Below, one piece after another: positions 10,457 to 22,230 of a DNA stretch of 64,000 nt. The notes beneath the pieces were generated by a model. The model was not told where the DNA came from, ran no database searches, and saw only the letters and a program-made list of their open reading frames with translations. This DNA is from Xestospongia bergquistia. Lineage: Eukaryota > Porifera > Demospongiae > Haplosclerida > Petrosiidae. The stretch's first letter is position 1, and each line of letters opens with the position of its first letter. The position numbers were made by a program, and so were the translations under genes. The stretch lies in contig OZ014412.1 of the NCBI GenBank assembly GCA_963965975.1, forward strand, positions 994,501 to 1,058,500, written 5' to 3'.

Positions 10457-13181
10457 TCAGTAATGAACAATAATACTAACTAAGAAACTATGTACCTTAT
10501 CTGATTTTGGTGAAAAAGAATTACAGGAAGATGAATATATCTTGTCTGATGAAAACAAGTCATGACCTCTACTAGCATTTGTTTCAGGACTACTAGTTTG
10601 TATTAATGTATTGGATTCTGAAAATAAAGATGGAGTTGTTATCTCTTGATGTGATAAAATAGAAGGTGATAAAAGTTGCTGATTTGAAGGTTCTTCTAAT
10701 ACTTGATGAAGTGAAGGAGTCAATGTAGGTGATTGGAGACGTTGTCTTCTAACTTCAAGTAACTATGGATGAGATAATTACTTCACTATGGCAACATCAT
10801 ACAACTGTTTGTCATAGATGTTGTCTTAGCATATGGCATTGTATAATACTGAATTATTATTATAATATTTATCATTAATATACTATCTATTGTTTACATA
10901 ACACTAGCACATCTTCAGTCAGTAAAGTAACTAGTATAGTTAAGTTTATTTAAAAGAAAATATGAAATTTAAACTAGTTACCTCATCATGACTAATATGA
11001 TAAGGGTCAGTGGTTGTTGTAACATTCTTTAACTGAATTAGATCTTCATAACTGATGTAGGCAAAAGTTAGATATAATAGTCTCATTAGTCATAATATTA
11101 TCATTAACATACTTGTTGTTAATATTTTGTGAATAATGTATCATTGTCCTCTCTAATAATAATAATAAGAAGAAGAAGAAGAAGAAGAAGAATATATGTG
11201 TGTTTGTGTGTATGCATATCATATGTATGTTGTATGTATGTATCTATATGCTTATAGTATACATCTAGTTAATTAGTTACATACCTTCATTAAGCATCAT
11301 TAATAGTCTCTTTCTCCTCCTTTTCCGTACAATAAGATAACCGACAGCCACTATACTCATTAATGGTATCATTATTCCAACACAAGCTATAATCACATAG
11401 AGATAATCTAAAGCTGCAATACAAATCTCATCATTAAACATCTCATAAATTAATCTTACAATTGGATATTCCACTAGTAGGCCCTATAGATGCTACTGTA
11501 CTAGAGATTGAAATGTCATCAGGTACTGTCGTGATAATTGCATTTAATGTAATTACAGAACCTATACATTAACAAAAAGAAGTACACTACAATGTGCAGA
11601 GTACTTACTGGTTATAATAATAGTCTCAGTAGGAAATGGTAATAGTAAGATATATTCCAGTACTTGAGGGTACACAACAGATGGGTTAGTTATAATAGTA
11701 CCATTTACTATATCATGAGCTGTCACAGTATAGTTACCACTAACTGGTAGAGTTATATACTGGTATACTATACTCTCCTCTATACTAGATTTAGTTATAT
11801 TAATAGACTTCTCAGTTCCTTTAGAAGACTCTCTAAATATCACATGACATCCATCAGCAGTAGATCTCTCAGCAAACCTACACTCTACAACAACTGATCC
11901 ATTATTAGAGTAGTACTGTAGAGTGAGTCCTTGGACATGATAGGTTGCTATGAGAATTAAATTCCATAAATTAAAATTAATTATAATCATTTAATTAACT
12001 TACAGAATATGTTATGATCTTGATTTTTAATTTTGTAAAGACTATTTGTAATGTATACAGTAAAATTGAAAATCATAAGAGGATTTAGATCAGTTATAGT
12101 ATAGTAAGTGACCAACTCTGGATTAGTGTCAGTAACATTGATAGTGAGAAAATTATAAACAATTTTCTCAATAATGTTTGCAGACAGTGCACAATTACAT
12201 AGTTTAGGATGACCTTTGATCTATACAGTAACACACACAATATAATATCAACAGTTTATTCACTTACCATTATACTAAATATCACATTAAAATTGTTCTC
12301 CCTTTCATCAAATATTACAGTATGATTCAATATACTAATAGTGTAATCTACATGGAAATTGAACTAATGACCTTTAGTAATACTACTGACCTCTAGTGTA
12401 TTCCTCTTGTATAGTAACATTATTAGAACTATATTCTCCACTATGAGCTATAACAGTAGCAGTGTAAATATCACAGACTGTGAGGTTATATAACTCATAA
12501 GATGTATCATTAGTGATATTATTATATAGTAACTGGCCATGTTGGTTCTCTATATAAATGTGATATGATATTGGATAGTTCTTAAATGGATGAGACCAGG
12601 TCAACCAGCCTGGTAAAGTGCTAAGACTAAAAGTAAGATAAACATTTTCTACTGGTTTGATACCTGTGATTAAACAAAGAGATGACATTGATTATAATAC
12701 ATAAAATAACCTTCAATAGCTAAGGTAGCTCCTTTTGATACAGCGTTAAAGTTTTCATCAATCACAGCACATCCAATATTTACCCCATCATTAATAGGTA
12801 ATGCTCTTATAGTTAGTACTGATGACCACACCTCAATTGATATATTGTTAGTAGTTACTGATATTTCTCTATCTTGATTACTGGAATCAGTGAGTGGATT
12901 ATTCTTTACTGTCCAAAACAAATCACTACCTGTACCCTCACAGGTAAAGTTAACCAGTGTGTAAAGTGAAGTGTTGATTGATAAAGGAGCTACTGTGATT
13001 ATTTCTGTAATATAATGTGAATGAAAAATGAACATAAAATTAAATTCTGAGTTTTGTTAGACATCAGAGCATACAATATTATTATTTAATCATTACCAAC
13101 AGCATCTGTATCTCTAAAAGTGAGAACAAGACTTCCTATTACAACTGTAGCGAGCAGTAGTTGCCAGTTCTTGTCCATCAT
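10457..13181 (-). CDS. R2: Ig/FN3 transmembrane receptor with type B tail
   Basis: Exons: 13097-13181 (signal, starts MMDKNWQLLLATVVIG), 12711-13004 (Ig), 12391-12663 (FN3-1), 12268-12347 and 12004-12220 (FN3-2), 11609-11947 (X), 11460-11525 (stalk), 11285-11413 (transmembrane, then RKRRRKR), 11113-11152, 10982-11051 and 10496-10762 (tail). Lengths sum to 620 codons with phases in register. Reading on through the last donor gives 12 more residues and a stop at 10457, so the end is either there or in an unseen exon. The tail has YEDLIQL, DPYHISHDE and a Ser/Pro-rich segment. The ectodomain exons 1-5 are nearly identical to those of R4 and the upstream DNA matches too, but the stalk, transmembrane and tail exons are of the R1/R8 kind. 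This makes R2 a natural chimera relative to R4. Confidence 0.83.
11162..11191. repeat. GAA/AAT trinucleotide microsatellite
   Basis: A short AAT run followed by about eight AAG units lies in the intron between the transmembrane and first tail exons of R2. Nothing suggests function. Confidence 0.9.
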
Positions 13182-13440
13182 TTTCTAGAGGTTAGAGACG
13201 CCCACTCGTTATTATTATAGATTAAAAATTAATTCCGAGCACCTAGGCACGTGATCAGTTATGTTCAAAGTAGTTCTATATGTAATAAACCCTAAGAAAA
13301 GCAAATGATACATATTTTAAAAAGTAAAAGATGTTTATAAGACGTCTGAACAGTGTGAGGATGAATAAGATCAAAGACTAAGTTAGTAGCTAGGTATATA
13401 GAAATTATTATTATATCATGAACAGCTAAGAAACAAAAGT
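12000..13440. repeat. Segmental duplicate, copy 1 (matches 23012-24440)
   Basis: From the start of the FN3-2b exon through the Ig and signal exons to about 260 bp upstream of the start codon, this block runs almost base for base with 23012-24440, including introns. By eye it differs at only a few percent of sites plus a few small indels. It ends near the common motif ATGAACAGCTAAGAAACAAAA. The duplication carried the whole amino-terminal half and promoter region of a receptor gene. Confidence 0.85.
13182..13260 (-). promoter_or_regulatory. Putative promoter of R2 with CACGTG box
   Basis: CACGTG at 13248-13253, read on the minus strand as part of TGATCACGTGCC, lies about 70 bp upstream of the R2 start. 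The matching site stands in the same place before R4 (24253-24258). TCACGTG is the established core bound by MITF/TFE-type bHLH-leucine-zipper factors. Binding and promoter activity are inferred only from position and conservation between copies. Confidence 0.4.
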
Positions 13441-13449
13441 TGCATTTGT

Positions 13450-14380
13450 CATTAAAATCTATCCAACTGCTATGTGAGGGAAACGTTGTGTATCAATGTA
13501 TTCCTAGAATTATAGATAATTGACTGACGAATTAGTCAATTGGCTTCCCTTTTTTGTAACACTGTTATTATAATGAGAGGTATATGTAGCAGAATAGTTG
13601 TGTATCATGTATGGTGGCTGTGAGTTCTGAGTGTTACTGTGATAATACATGCTATTAACATATCTGCTTTCAAGTTCCATTTGAATGTGCAGTACAAATG
13701 AATGTGCTATCTGTAATGGGAGATGAGAAAAGAATCCTGCTGTTTACAGAATAAAATGATTCTATTTTTCAATTGTACTTTTTTAAAAAATAAGAAAAGG
13801 ATGCTATGATGAAATGATTACCAGTCCCACTTACAAAACATGATGACATCATTGATGTGATAACATCAGAGTTTTTCTCAATTGAGATATAACAAATAGC
13901 TTTAATACACACATTGCAATGCTTTTTTAAATTTCTATATAATGTTACTAGTCTAGGTGACATGATAAGTAGATACATATACTTATTTTATAACCTGAAA
14001 TGTACACGTTTTTCAATTAAAAGGAAATATTGTTTTGGTTTGAGTGGTTGACTATATTGATAATAATATTATAATAATTGTCAACTGCTAATTCATTAAT
14101 AATTGGTTAATTATGTATTACCAAACTTTAGTTGAAAAATCAATCAATTTAGCATAATTGTGAATACTTACTGAGTATTATTTCTATCTCATATTATATA
14201 CAACTAATAATAATGTTTTATGATGGACTGAATTTATACCTGTATTGATAAGCAATCTATTAATGACACTAATAACCAGCTATATTAACTAATTATTATC
14301 AATAATGGTATGTCATAATAACAAAGACTGATAAACTGGCATATATCATATAATCACTTACATTACCAGATGTTCCTGGC
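13450..14380. other. AT-rich spacer, nothing recognised
   Basis: This stretch lies upstream of the R2 promoter region and before the P1 relic. I see short open stretches without splice context or similarity to the receptor exons, and no element ends. Confidence 0.4.
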
Positions 14381-15677
14381 ATTTAGACATCAGTAATGTC
14401 ACTAGGAGAGGCAGTAGTAGGTGTATTATTGTTGTTTAATAATAATGGATCATATTTTTCGTACCTACAATTAAGTCAATATATTGTTTATATATATAAT
14501 CACTTATATTGGAGTTACTTTTTCTGGTAATTCAGATAACTCAGTACCAGTAGAAGACATGCCCTTTCTGCTAATAGCAGATCATGCTCACTAACACAAT
14601 TCAAATCAAATACTACAGAAGGTGTATACAAGCACTATTGATAAGAGAGGACACTAGTAAAGTGAGTGAGCTTGATATCATACAACAGGAGGTAATATAG
14701 TTTGTGAAGGAGATAGTTGTCTTCTAGGTAGAGGTATAGATGATACTTGATCTTGTACTCTCATCAAGTAACTTTATGTGGACAAAATTATTACAATAAC
14801 ATGTACTCTTGTCTATTAACACTTAAACATTAAACAGTAAAACTAGACAAAATATATCTTCATTACAAAGTATGATAGTAATAATATAATATTATAAACT
14901 TTCACACCACACTCTCCATTATCAGACCCTATCATAAATGTACATGATATACACAAGACCCCATTATCAGTAGATATAGAGGCACTCTGTACTCCATAGC
15001 TACCTGCAGTGTAATGCCAATGGGAGAAATATAATATTAACTACTGACTATTTCTTTTAGTACATAAAATGAAATGCCATTTGCTGTTTTCAATATATAG
15101 TCACAATAGTATTTACATTTATTAAATAAAACCTAATAAAATTTGAAGATTATTTTGGTCTGATAGGTAGTGTTGAACTCATAACAATACACCATTATTA
15201 ATATATTACATTACTGTAGATAAACTATAAGTACTTTATTGTATGTACTGTCAATTACCATTAATAAGTGACCAGTAATTTACTAACTATTTCAGAGAGA
15301 TGATGGTCAATATAATTATTATCTATAATACACATATATTAATGGAATAAAGAAAATACAACTGACATTATATCAGAGATGGATCCAGTAAATCACATCT
15401 GACAGTGTCTACTCCATACTATTTAGTCATCACTGGCAGAACCAATTTATTTTTCTACACTAATGAACAATCTATAGAGTGAGTCTAATGTGATAATCCA
15501 ATATTTTAACTCATCGACATATAGTAATAATAACACATAACCAGACAACCACTATACTGTTATAATATAACTAACAAACAATAAAGTTTTGGGCTCATTG
15601 TCAGGCTAGCTATGGGCTAGTGTAGTTCTATTTCCTATACAATGCAGTCTACTAAGACTGAATTATGTAATCTGTAA

Positions 15678-15678
<1 letters not shown>

Positions 15679-15717
<39 letters not shown>
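15679..15717. repeat. GT microsatellite
   Basis: About 19 GT units within the P1 relic. The matching place in the related P4 copy (about 30390) has only a short ATACATAT stretch, so the array expanded after the duplication. Confidence 0.95.
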
Positions 15718-15719
<2 letters not shown>

Positions 15720-17204
15720 GACCACATGAAGATAACTGAAGTAATAAACAAATATGTTGTAATAACACTTTCATTTTCATTAAATCAGGTGATTTGTTAT
15801 CAGAGAGAGCGGTAGCACGTATGTCATTGTTGCTTGGCAATAATTACTAACATGACTAATTGCTGGTCTATTTTGTGTAATAGAATTAATACAAGAATAT
15901 TCTGGAGAGATGAGTAATATATGTTTGTCGCATGATGTAGTATAATATAAGTTATGAAAGTGGAGGTTGTACTCGAGGAGGTACAAATGATAGTCTTTTT
16001 ACTTCAAGCATCTGTTCATGGAAAGAAGCCAATATACACAGTTTGTCATCCTCTATTTACATTGATAGTAACATAATGGAAACATCCTGTGCGTGACTTT
16101 ACTGTTTACATAAGAGGGTAAGAAAACTATTACATGCATCTACTTATATAAACTCCACTATCATGTAATCAACAGTGGTTTACGATAAGTGATCAACAAC
16201 ATCTATGACATCATTATATGGGATGATATTATGGGCAGAGTCAGTAACATGGAGATAACATTGAGATATCATCAATACTAATTTCATTTAATAATACATT
16301 ATCTGTCCATTTACTTTTAGCATTTTGAACTTGGTCCATTCCTTCAATACACAAAGACATTTAGTCCTTAAAATCTGATGTGTCATCTCATTCTCTTTAA
16401 CTGTTATAGAGTTTGATATGGTAGCTTTGTGAGAAGTATTATCAAGTGGATTAAACTCTTGACATGTTTGAAGTTGATCCTAAATTGATAAGGTAGTGAT
16501 GTTGTTGAATGTCATTGTAGTAACTAACAAAGTTAGCAATTACTGATAACTCTCTATGTTGATTATTGGAATGATTGAGTGAATTTCCATCTATGGCCCA
16601 CTCCAGTCCATCCCCTGTACCTTTACAAGTAAATATATATCACTTTGAAGATGATCAAAGTAGTCATCATTTGATGATATCTCTTGATATGGAGGTGGTC
16701 CTACTGGTAATACTAGTATAATGGATTTATTGCCACCTACTGGGGTTGATCTTAAATTATTCTTTATTAACTGGAAAATGAAACCATTAATTGACTAGTT
16801 TATAACATAAGTTTTCTTACTCTTCTTGTTGGGAAAGTTTTTGAACTGTTATGGCAATGTAATGATAAGTCATCTTGCTTCATGACTATCTCTCCTCTCT
16901 GATGACACAAGACTGGTATTAGGATTAGGTATGAGACTGGTATCAGATCTTACACTAAATACAATAGACATATATCATATCATATCATTACATATACTAA
17001 GTATATATAACTAGCTATTATATATAGTACTTACTGAGGAGATGGTAGGTCATTACTTTGAGGAGCAGAGGTAACTTCAATGTCTTGTTACCATAGTGAC
17101 AGATAAAGGATAAGGGAAAATAATGGAGATGATGTAGATGGTATTATATCACTGTTTATATTAGATGGAGATATTTCATGTTGTAACTGTTGGTTGTCAT
17201 GTTG

Positions 17205-17395
17205 GTTATGAGGGAAGGAGGACTTGTACTGTTGATATCATTATGGCTGTACCAGATTATGGAGGACTTGAATATAATTACTGGTTACATTACAAGTCTA
17301 GAGACTGGAATATATAATGTTAATATATTTGATATTAACAGTAATGGACATAAAGACACTTATGGTGCAGCTGTAATGATATCAACAGTACAAGG
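17205..17395. repeat. Local inverted repeat with plus-sense receptor piece
   Basis: The minus strand of about 17212-17250 (encoding NDINSTSPPS) reappears on the plus strand at about 17366-17393. Between them the plus strand reads an open FN3/X-like strand pattern, with ITSLETGIYNVNIFDINSNG around 17293-17350. All other receptor exons in the window run on the minus strand. A similar plus-sense piece lies at about 26580-26705 in P3. I read this as an old local inversion in the second receptor family. Confidence 0.55.
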
Positions 17396-17879
17396 AACAT
17401 ACTAATAATATTTTCCCTAGTGTTACTATAGTTACGACAACTATAATCACAAAGAGATACTTTACAATGAACACAACTGAAAATTGAACTATTTAAAGTC
17501 AATTCACGTTTAATTGTTCGATTTCCTTATATTATATTATGTTACATGTAATAAGATGTTTACCAGTATTGTTTTCTCTAGTGTTACTATAGTTACAATA
17601 ACAATAGTCACAATGAGATAACAGTGATAGTACATAATGAACACAACTGATAATTAAACACACACAATATATATATCTAGTTCTATGAGATTGTTTTGAT
17701 TTGAGAGATAAACAATATTTAATAAATATATATTATGTTATTATCATTATCACTAGTACATCATATGATAGTTGTAATAAGTACATCAATTAAACTAATA
17801 TATTACAATTTTTCAATTACTTATATTTAATTAACTACATATAAATTACATCTATACATTTAATTAATTAATTACTTGC

Positions 17880-19818
17880 ATGACAGGATTATGAGTAATA
17901 GTTTGTTGATCAACTATAGAAGAAATCACTTAAAATAATAAATAATGTCTTACTCTCTCACCTCCAACTTCATGTAGTTGATGTTTCTTCTTCAAATATA
18001 CAATACCACTAACTACTAGACATATCACTATTATGACAATTACTACTACCACACTAACTGTACTAGTGGCAATAGTAATGAGAAGAAGAGTCTTGTTAGT
18101 GGCTGTATATATAAACTGAAAATTACATAAAACATTTAATGATACCCTTGAATTTAAAAGAGATTCAAGAAGTTCTATATATGTAGTTATGTTCTTGTCA
18201 TTACTACATATCATCTCAATTGATGTAATACCTAATTAGAACAATAAAATACAACACAATATAATACTTACTAGTAGTAATAACAGTCTCAGTAGGAGAT
18301 GGTAGTAGTAAGATATATTCCAGTACTCAAGGGTACACAATGGATGGGTTAGTTATAATAGTACCATCTACTATATCATGAGCTGTCACAGTATAGTTAC
18401 CACTAACTGGTAGACTTATATACTGGTATACTATACTCTCCTCTATACTGGATTTTCTCATATTAAGAGACTCCACAGTTCCTTTAGAAGACTCTCTAAA
18501 TATCACATGACATCCATCAGCAGTAGATCTCTTAGCAAACCTACACTCTACAACAACTGATCAGTTATTAGAGTAGTACAGTAGAGTGAGTCCTTGAACA
18601 TAGTAGGTTGCTATGGTGACAAGGGAATAAGTTATAAGACATTATAAAATATATAAATTAACAAATTATTAACTTACAAAATACAACATGGCTTTGATCC
18701 TTTATGTTGGTAAATATGTCCATAACTTGTAGAATAAATGTATAACTAAGAGAAGGATGTAGTCCAGTTATATTATAATATATTGTTGTTTCATTAACAT
18801 CAGTAACATTCTTAATATAAACATGATGATAGGTTGTTGTCTCATTGTTAACATTATCCTTTGTTATACCATATATGGTACTATTACATAGATGAGGAGA
18901 ACAACTGATCTGGATTCATAAGAAATAACATTATTTGTGTTTTATTGGTCCTCACTTTGATAGCAAATTGTATTTGTATCATAGAACTGTTTACAGAGTT
19001 ATCAAAAATTACAACAGAACCATGTTTATTCTTCACATGATATATTGGAATACTTACTTCCTTGTGGAATATCATTGGAGTAAAATGATAGATGAGATCA
19101 GGTTAATGAGATATTCTTTGTAAAATCCAAATCAAGGTGATCTAAGGTGAAATACCTGAAATGTTATATATAAATAATAATGATCTCTAATACACTTATA
19201 GTAATAATAAAAATGTTGATTGATATATTCATTTTTAGATAGTTTTATTTTGTTTTCATTTAGCCACCTTTTTTGTTAGAGTTACACAAAATGAGATGAA
19301 TTGACACAGTCTAACTGTACATATCAAATCAAATCATATTTACTACACAAGATGGACAAATTAATTAAATATTTTTAGTTATTTTTGTTGTACCTTTGAC
19401 TGTTACAGTAGTTCCTTTCTGTTTTATATTAAAAGGATTGTAACTTATCACAGTACATTGAACAATCATCCCATTATTAATAGGTAGTGCTCTAATAGTT
19501 AGTACTGATGACCACATATCAACTGATATATTGCTAGTAGTTACTGATATCTCCCTGTCTTGATTACTGGGATCAGTGACTGAATTACCTCCTACTGTCC
19601 AAGACAATAAATCTCCTATACCCACACAGGTAAAGTTACCCAATGTGTAAAGTGGAAAAGACAGTGATGAAGGATCTGATGTGATGTTAGCTATAACATA
19701 ATCTTATAATTTATAATATAGACAAGATATATAACTTACCAGCTTCATTTACAAACCAAGGTTTAATGATAATTATAACAAAATGTTTTTAGGATGATTT
19801 CAGCTACTTCCATTTTTA
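17880..19818 (-). pseudogene. R3: receptor pseudogene with deleted tail
   Basis: Same gene plan as R10, its nearest relative. The signal exon (about 19742-19818) has lost two bases compared with R10 and hits a stop. The Ig exon (19394-19690) is fully open. The FN3-1 exon (about 19030-19155) has an early stop and is fused by deletion to the next exon (about 18940-19000). FN3-2b is at about 18680-18906. The X exon (about 18274-18612) has TGA in place of a Gly codon. Stalk and transmembrane exons (18118-18232, 17970-18105) remain open. The first tail exon (17893-17922) keeps DQQTITHNP, but the DNA after it jumps to sequence that lies downstream of the last exon in R5, so the NPSY/YENI exon is gone. 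Clearly non-functional as a signalling receptor. Confidence 0.82.
18111..18120 (-). other. R3 transmembrane-exon acceptor region
   Basis: The intron end TATATACAG before the R3 transmembrane exon is intact and matches R5 and R7, so splicing signals in this part of the pseudogene have survived even though the reading frame upstream is broken. Confidence 0.4.
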
Positions 19819-20099
19819 CTGCAGTGACTTCTGTATATAGCGTATAGAGCATATATGTTATACAAAGTATTATGTCAATAGTTATAGTCACTACTATATC
19901 ACATATTTTTACAATTGAAAAAATTCTCAATGTCATTTGTTTAGTTTCTATAACCTATTTTGATAACAGTTCATAATGAATTTGCAAAATCAGTAACACC
20001 AATATAATATAGTGTATATACAGTCCATCAATCGGTCTTTGTATACTGGTAATGCTAACAGGTTATTTATAATCCATGCAGAAAGGACTAATATGTTAA

Positions 20100-21215
20100 T
20101 ATAATAGGATCTTACTCTTCTTAAAGATGGAATTTAGGATTATTGTGATGATGTAACAATAAATTATTTTGTGAACGAAGTCTCTCGTGACTATCTTTCC
20201 TCTCTGATCTATGATGAGACAAAACAGGAAGTAGAATTGGATATGTCACTAAAATTATAACTTGTTATGAAACTGGTGTTATGACTAGGTATGAGTCTAG
20301 TATCAGGATTAGATATGTCTCTAGTATTAGAACTGAGTATAAAACTAGAAAAAACTCATTGTTTATTGTCTTGTTACCATAGTAATAGATGAAGGAAGTG
20401 GGACAAATGATGGAGATGGTATAGATGGTATTATATCACTATTTATACTAGATGGAGATATTTCATGTTGTAACTGATCTTGTAGTTGACTATCACCTCC
20501 TTCATACCTATAATACATATATTAACATGTAATGATCAGTTTTAACTTACTTATTAGTAGGTCTACTTTGAAATGAATCAGTTCTCTTTAAAGTACCTTA
20601 TATATATGATGTCATATATCTGATGATGTCATTGTCACATGACTTACCACTAACTGAGTTCCCAGTTCTTTCTCCTTCTCTTTTTAATACTATAATACAC
20701 TACCAATATAACTAGTACTATTACTAACAATATGATTACTATACTAACTGCTATAGCTAGTGGAGAGAGAGAGAGAGATTTTATACAAATGTTTTATTTA
20801 CATTATTTAAATTAAATAATATACCAGTATCTCTGATGTGTACTGATGTAATAGAACTAGTAACATTTCCTGATCCAGTTATCATATGACACTTATATGA
20901 CACAGTTGGACTAGGTGTCTCTCTAATACTATCATACATTGTACTATAGACACATCTGTAAGTGTAGGTCAACTTGGTTGTGAGGGAGGGAGGACTTGTA
21001 CTGTTGATATCATTATAGCTATACCAGATGAGTCTTTCTGTCAATAATTGTTAATATCAAATATATCAATATTATATATTCCAATCTCCTGAACTTGATA
21101 TTGTCTTCATTTCAAAAATATCCTCCATTATCAGACCCTGTCATAAATGTATATGATATACACAAGACCCCATTATCAGTAGATATAGAGGCATTCTGTA
21201 CTCTATAACTACCTA
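20100..21215 (-). pseudogene. P2: second-family receptor relic, most complete copy
   Basis: Reading down the minus strand: an X-like exon about 21125-21213 (SISTDNGVLCISYTFMTGSDN); a membrane-proximal domain exon 20825-21037 that is open and in 1-1 phase, with WYSYND, YTYRCVY and VSYKCHM giving a two-Cys Ig-like pattern; a transmembrane exon 20648-20756 (VIILLVIVLVILVV, then KKRRRKNWELS); a tail exon about 20572-20620 (TLKRTDSFQSRPTN); a tail exon about 20385-20515 (QLQDQLQHEISPSS); and a decayed tail piece 20110-20345. The transmembrane exon holds a four-base duplication next to its donor that introduces a stop, so this copy is broken. The family is related to R1-R10 by plan but has a different transmembrane segment and tail. 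Confidence 0.65.
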
Positions 21216-21219
21216 TAGT

Positions 21220-22230
21220 GTAATATTTGAGAGAAAAGAGAGATAATTTGTAATCTGATATTATTAGTTAATAACTATATACATATGATTTACTGGTAAT
21301 AATATTACACATAATGAAGTGTTGTTTTCTCTAGTGTTACTATGGTTACAATAACAATGGTCACAATGAGATAACAGTGATAGTACATAATGAACACAAC
21401 TGATAATTAAACACACAATATATATATATATATCTAGTTGAAATATTCATCTTAAAAAATTTTTTCACCAAACAAAAAGATAAATGTTAACGCCAAACGT
21501 TTCAATATATATATCTAGTTCTATGAGATTGTTTTGATTTGAGAGGTAAACAATCTTTAAATTATTTATTAAATAATCAATTAGGTTTCCATGTATTGTA
21601 ATAATAATCATCAGTAGTATGTGTCATATCCTGCCTCAGTAACTTATAAATATTCATAACTTATTTTGTATTTAAGCCTTTGTTTTTGCATTTTCAGTCA
21701 GTTATTGAGTGAGTTTTGTTAGCCCCATTTTTATACAATTCTTATACTGTTATTTGAGTCATTTGCGTTTTTATTTAATGTTATTCAGTAGTTCTTTGTG
21801 GACTGTGATTGCATGCATCTCGATTATTTGAATTATACCAATACATGTATTTGAAGCTAACTTTGATGATATTACTAACTCCACCCACAGTCTCATCCAT
21901 TCATCCAATATAATGATGAAGTGTCACAGTCATGTATATGATAACTCAATGAGACCATTTATATCATAAACCTTAATATTATTATGTAATTAATATACTC
22001 TACCATATATAATATAATACATTATATCATATATCATTATTATTATGGTACATATAGAAAATCTACTTTACAATGCATGTAAATTTGAAAAACAGTTTCC
22101 ATGACAACAACATCAAGATTACTAATTATGATCTCAGAAGTCATTAACTAAAAGTAATTGAGGATAAACTTAGAACTTAACTGATCACTAATTAAACAAT
22201 CATATTATAATTATTAATAGTGTGATATAA
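21220..22230. other. Spacer between P2 and R4
   Basis: Repeated non-coding DNA that also occurs at 17420-17880, 26740-27370 and 37680-38350. Shared motifs include GTTACAATAACAATAGTCACAATGAG and ATATATCTAGTTCTATGAG, so it belongs to the duplicated unit. No exon seen. The stretch at 21645-21900 is not shared with the other copies and is unidentified. Confidence 0.45.

Larger units (their letters stand above)
14381..17460 (-). pseudogene. P1: relic of a second receptor family
   Basis: Scattered receptor-like exons in decay. An exon at about 14920-15010 reads SYGVQSASISTDNG ... LCISC ... GECGVKV, a relative of the X domain with the same two-Cys spacing. Tail-like pieces lie at 14690-14765 and 15955-16010 (LEVKRL, PRRQLSP). 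An open exon near 16324-16487 reads DQLQTCQEFNPLDN ... LRTKCLCVL. An Ig fragment at 16530-16640 (FTCKGTGDGLEW) is joined directly to a tail-like piece at 16680-16780 (PVGPPPYQEI), and a tail fragment lies at 16860-16960 (NPNTSLVSSERRDSHEA). Order and frames do not make one gene. Large parts match P3 and P4. Confidence 0.55.

Noticed and set aside
17190-17405. Plus-strand open frame as a separate gene
   Set aside because: Its left half is the reverse of a second-family receptor exon and its right half is a displaced receptor fragment; there are no splice or start signals for a plus-strand gene.
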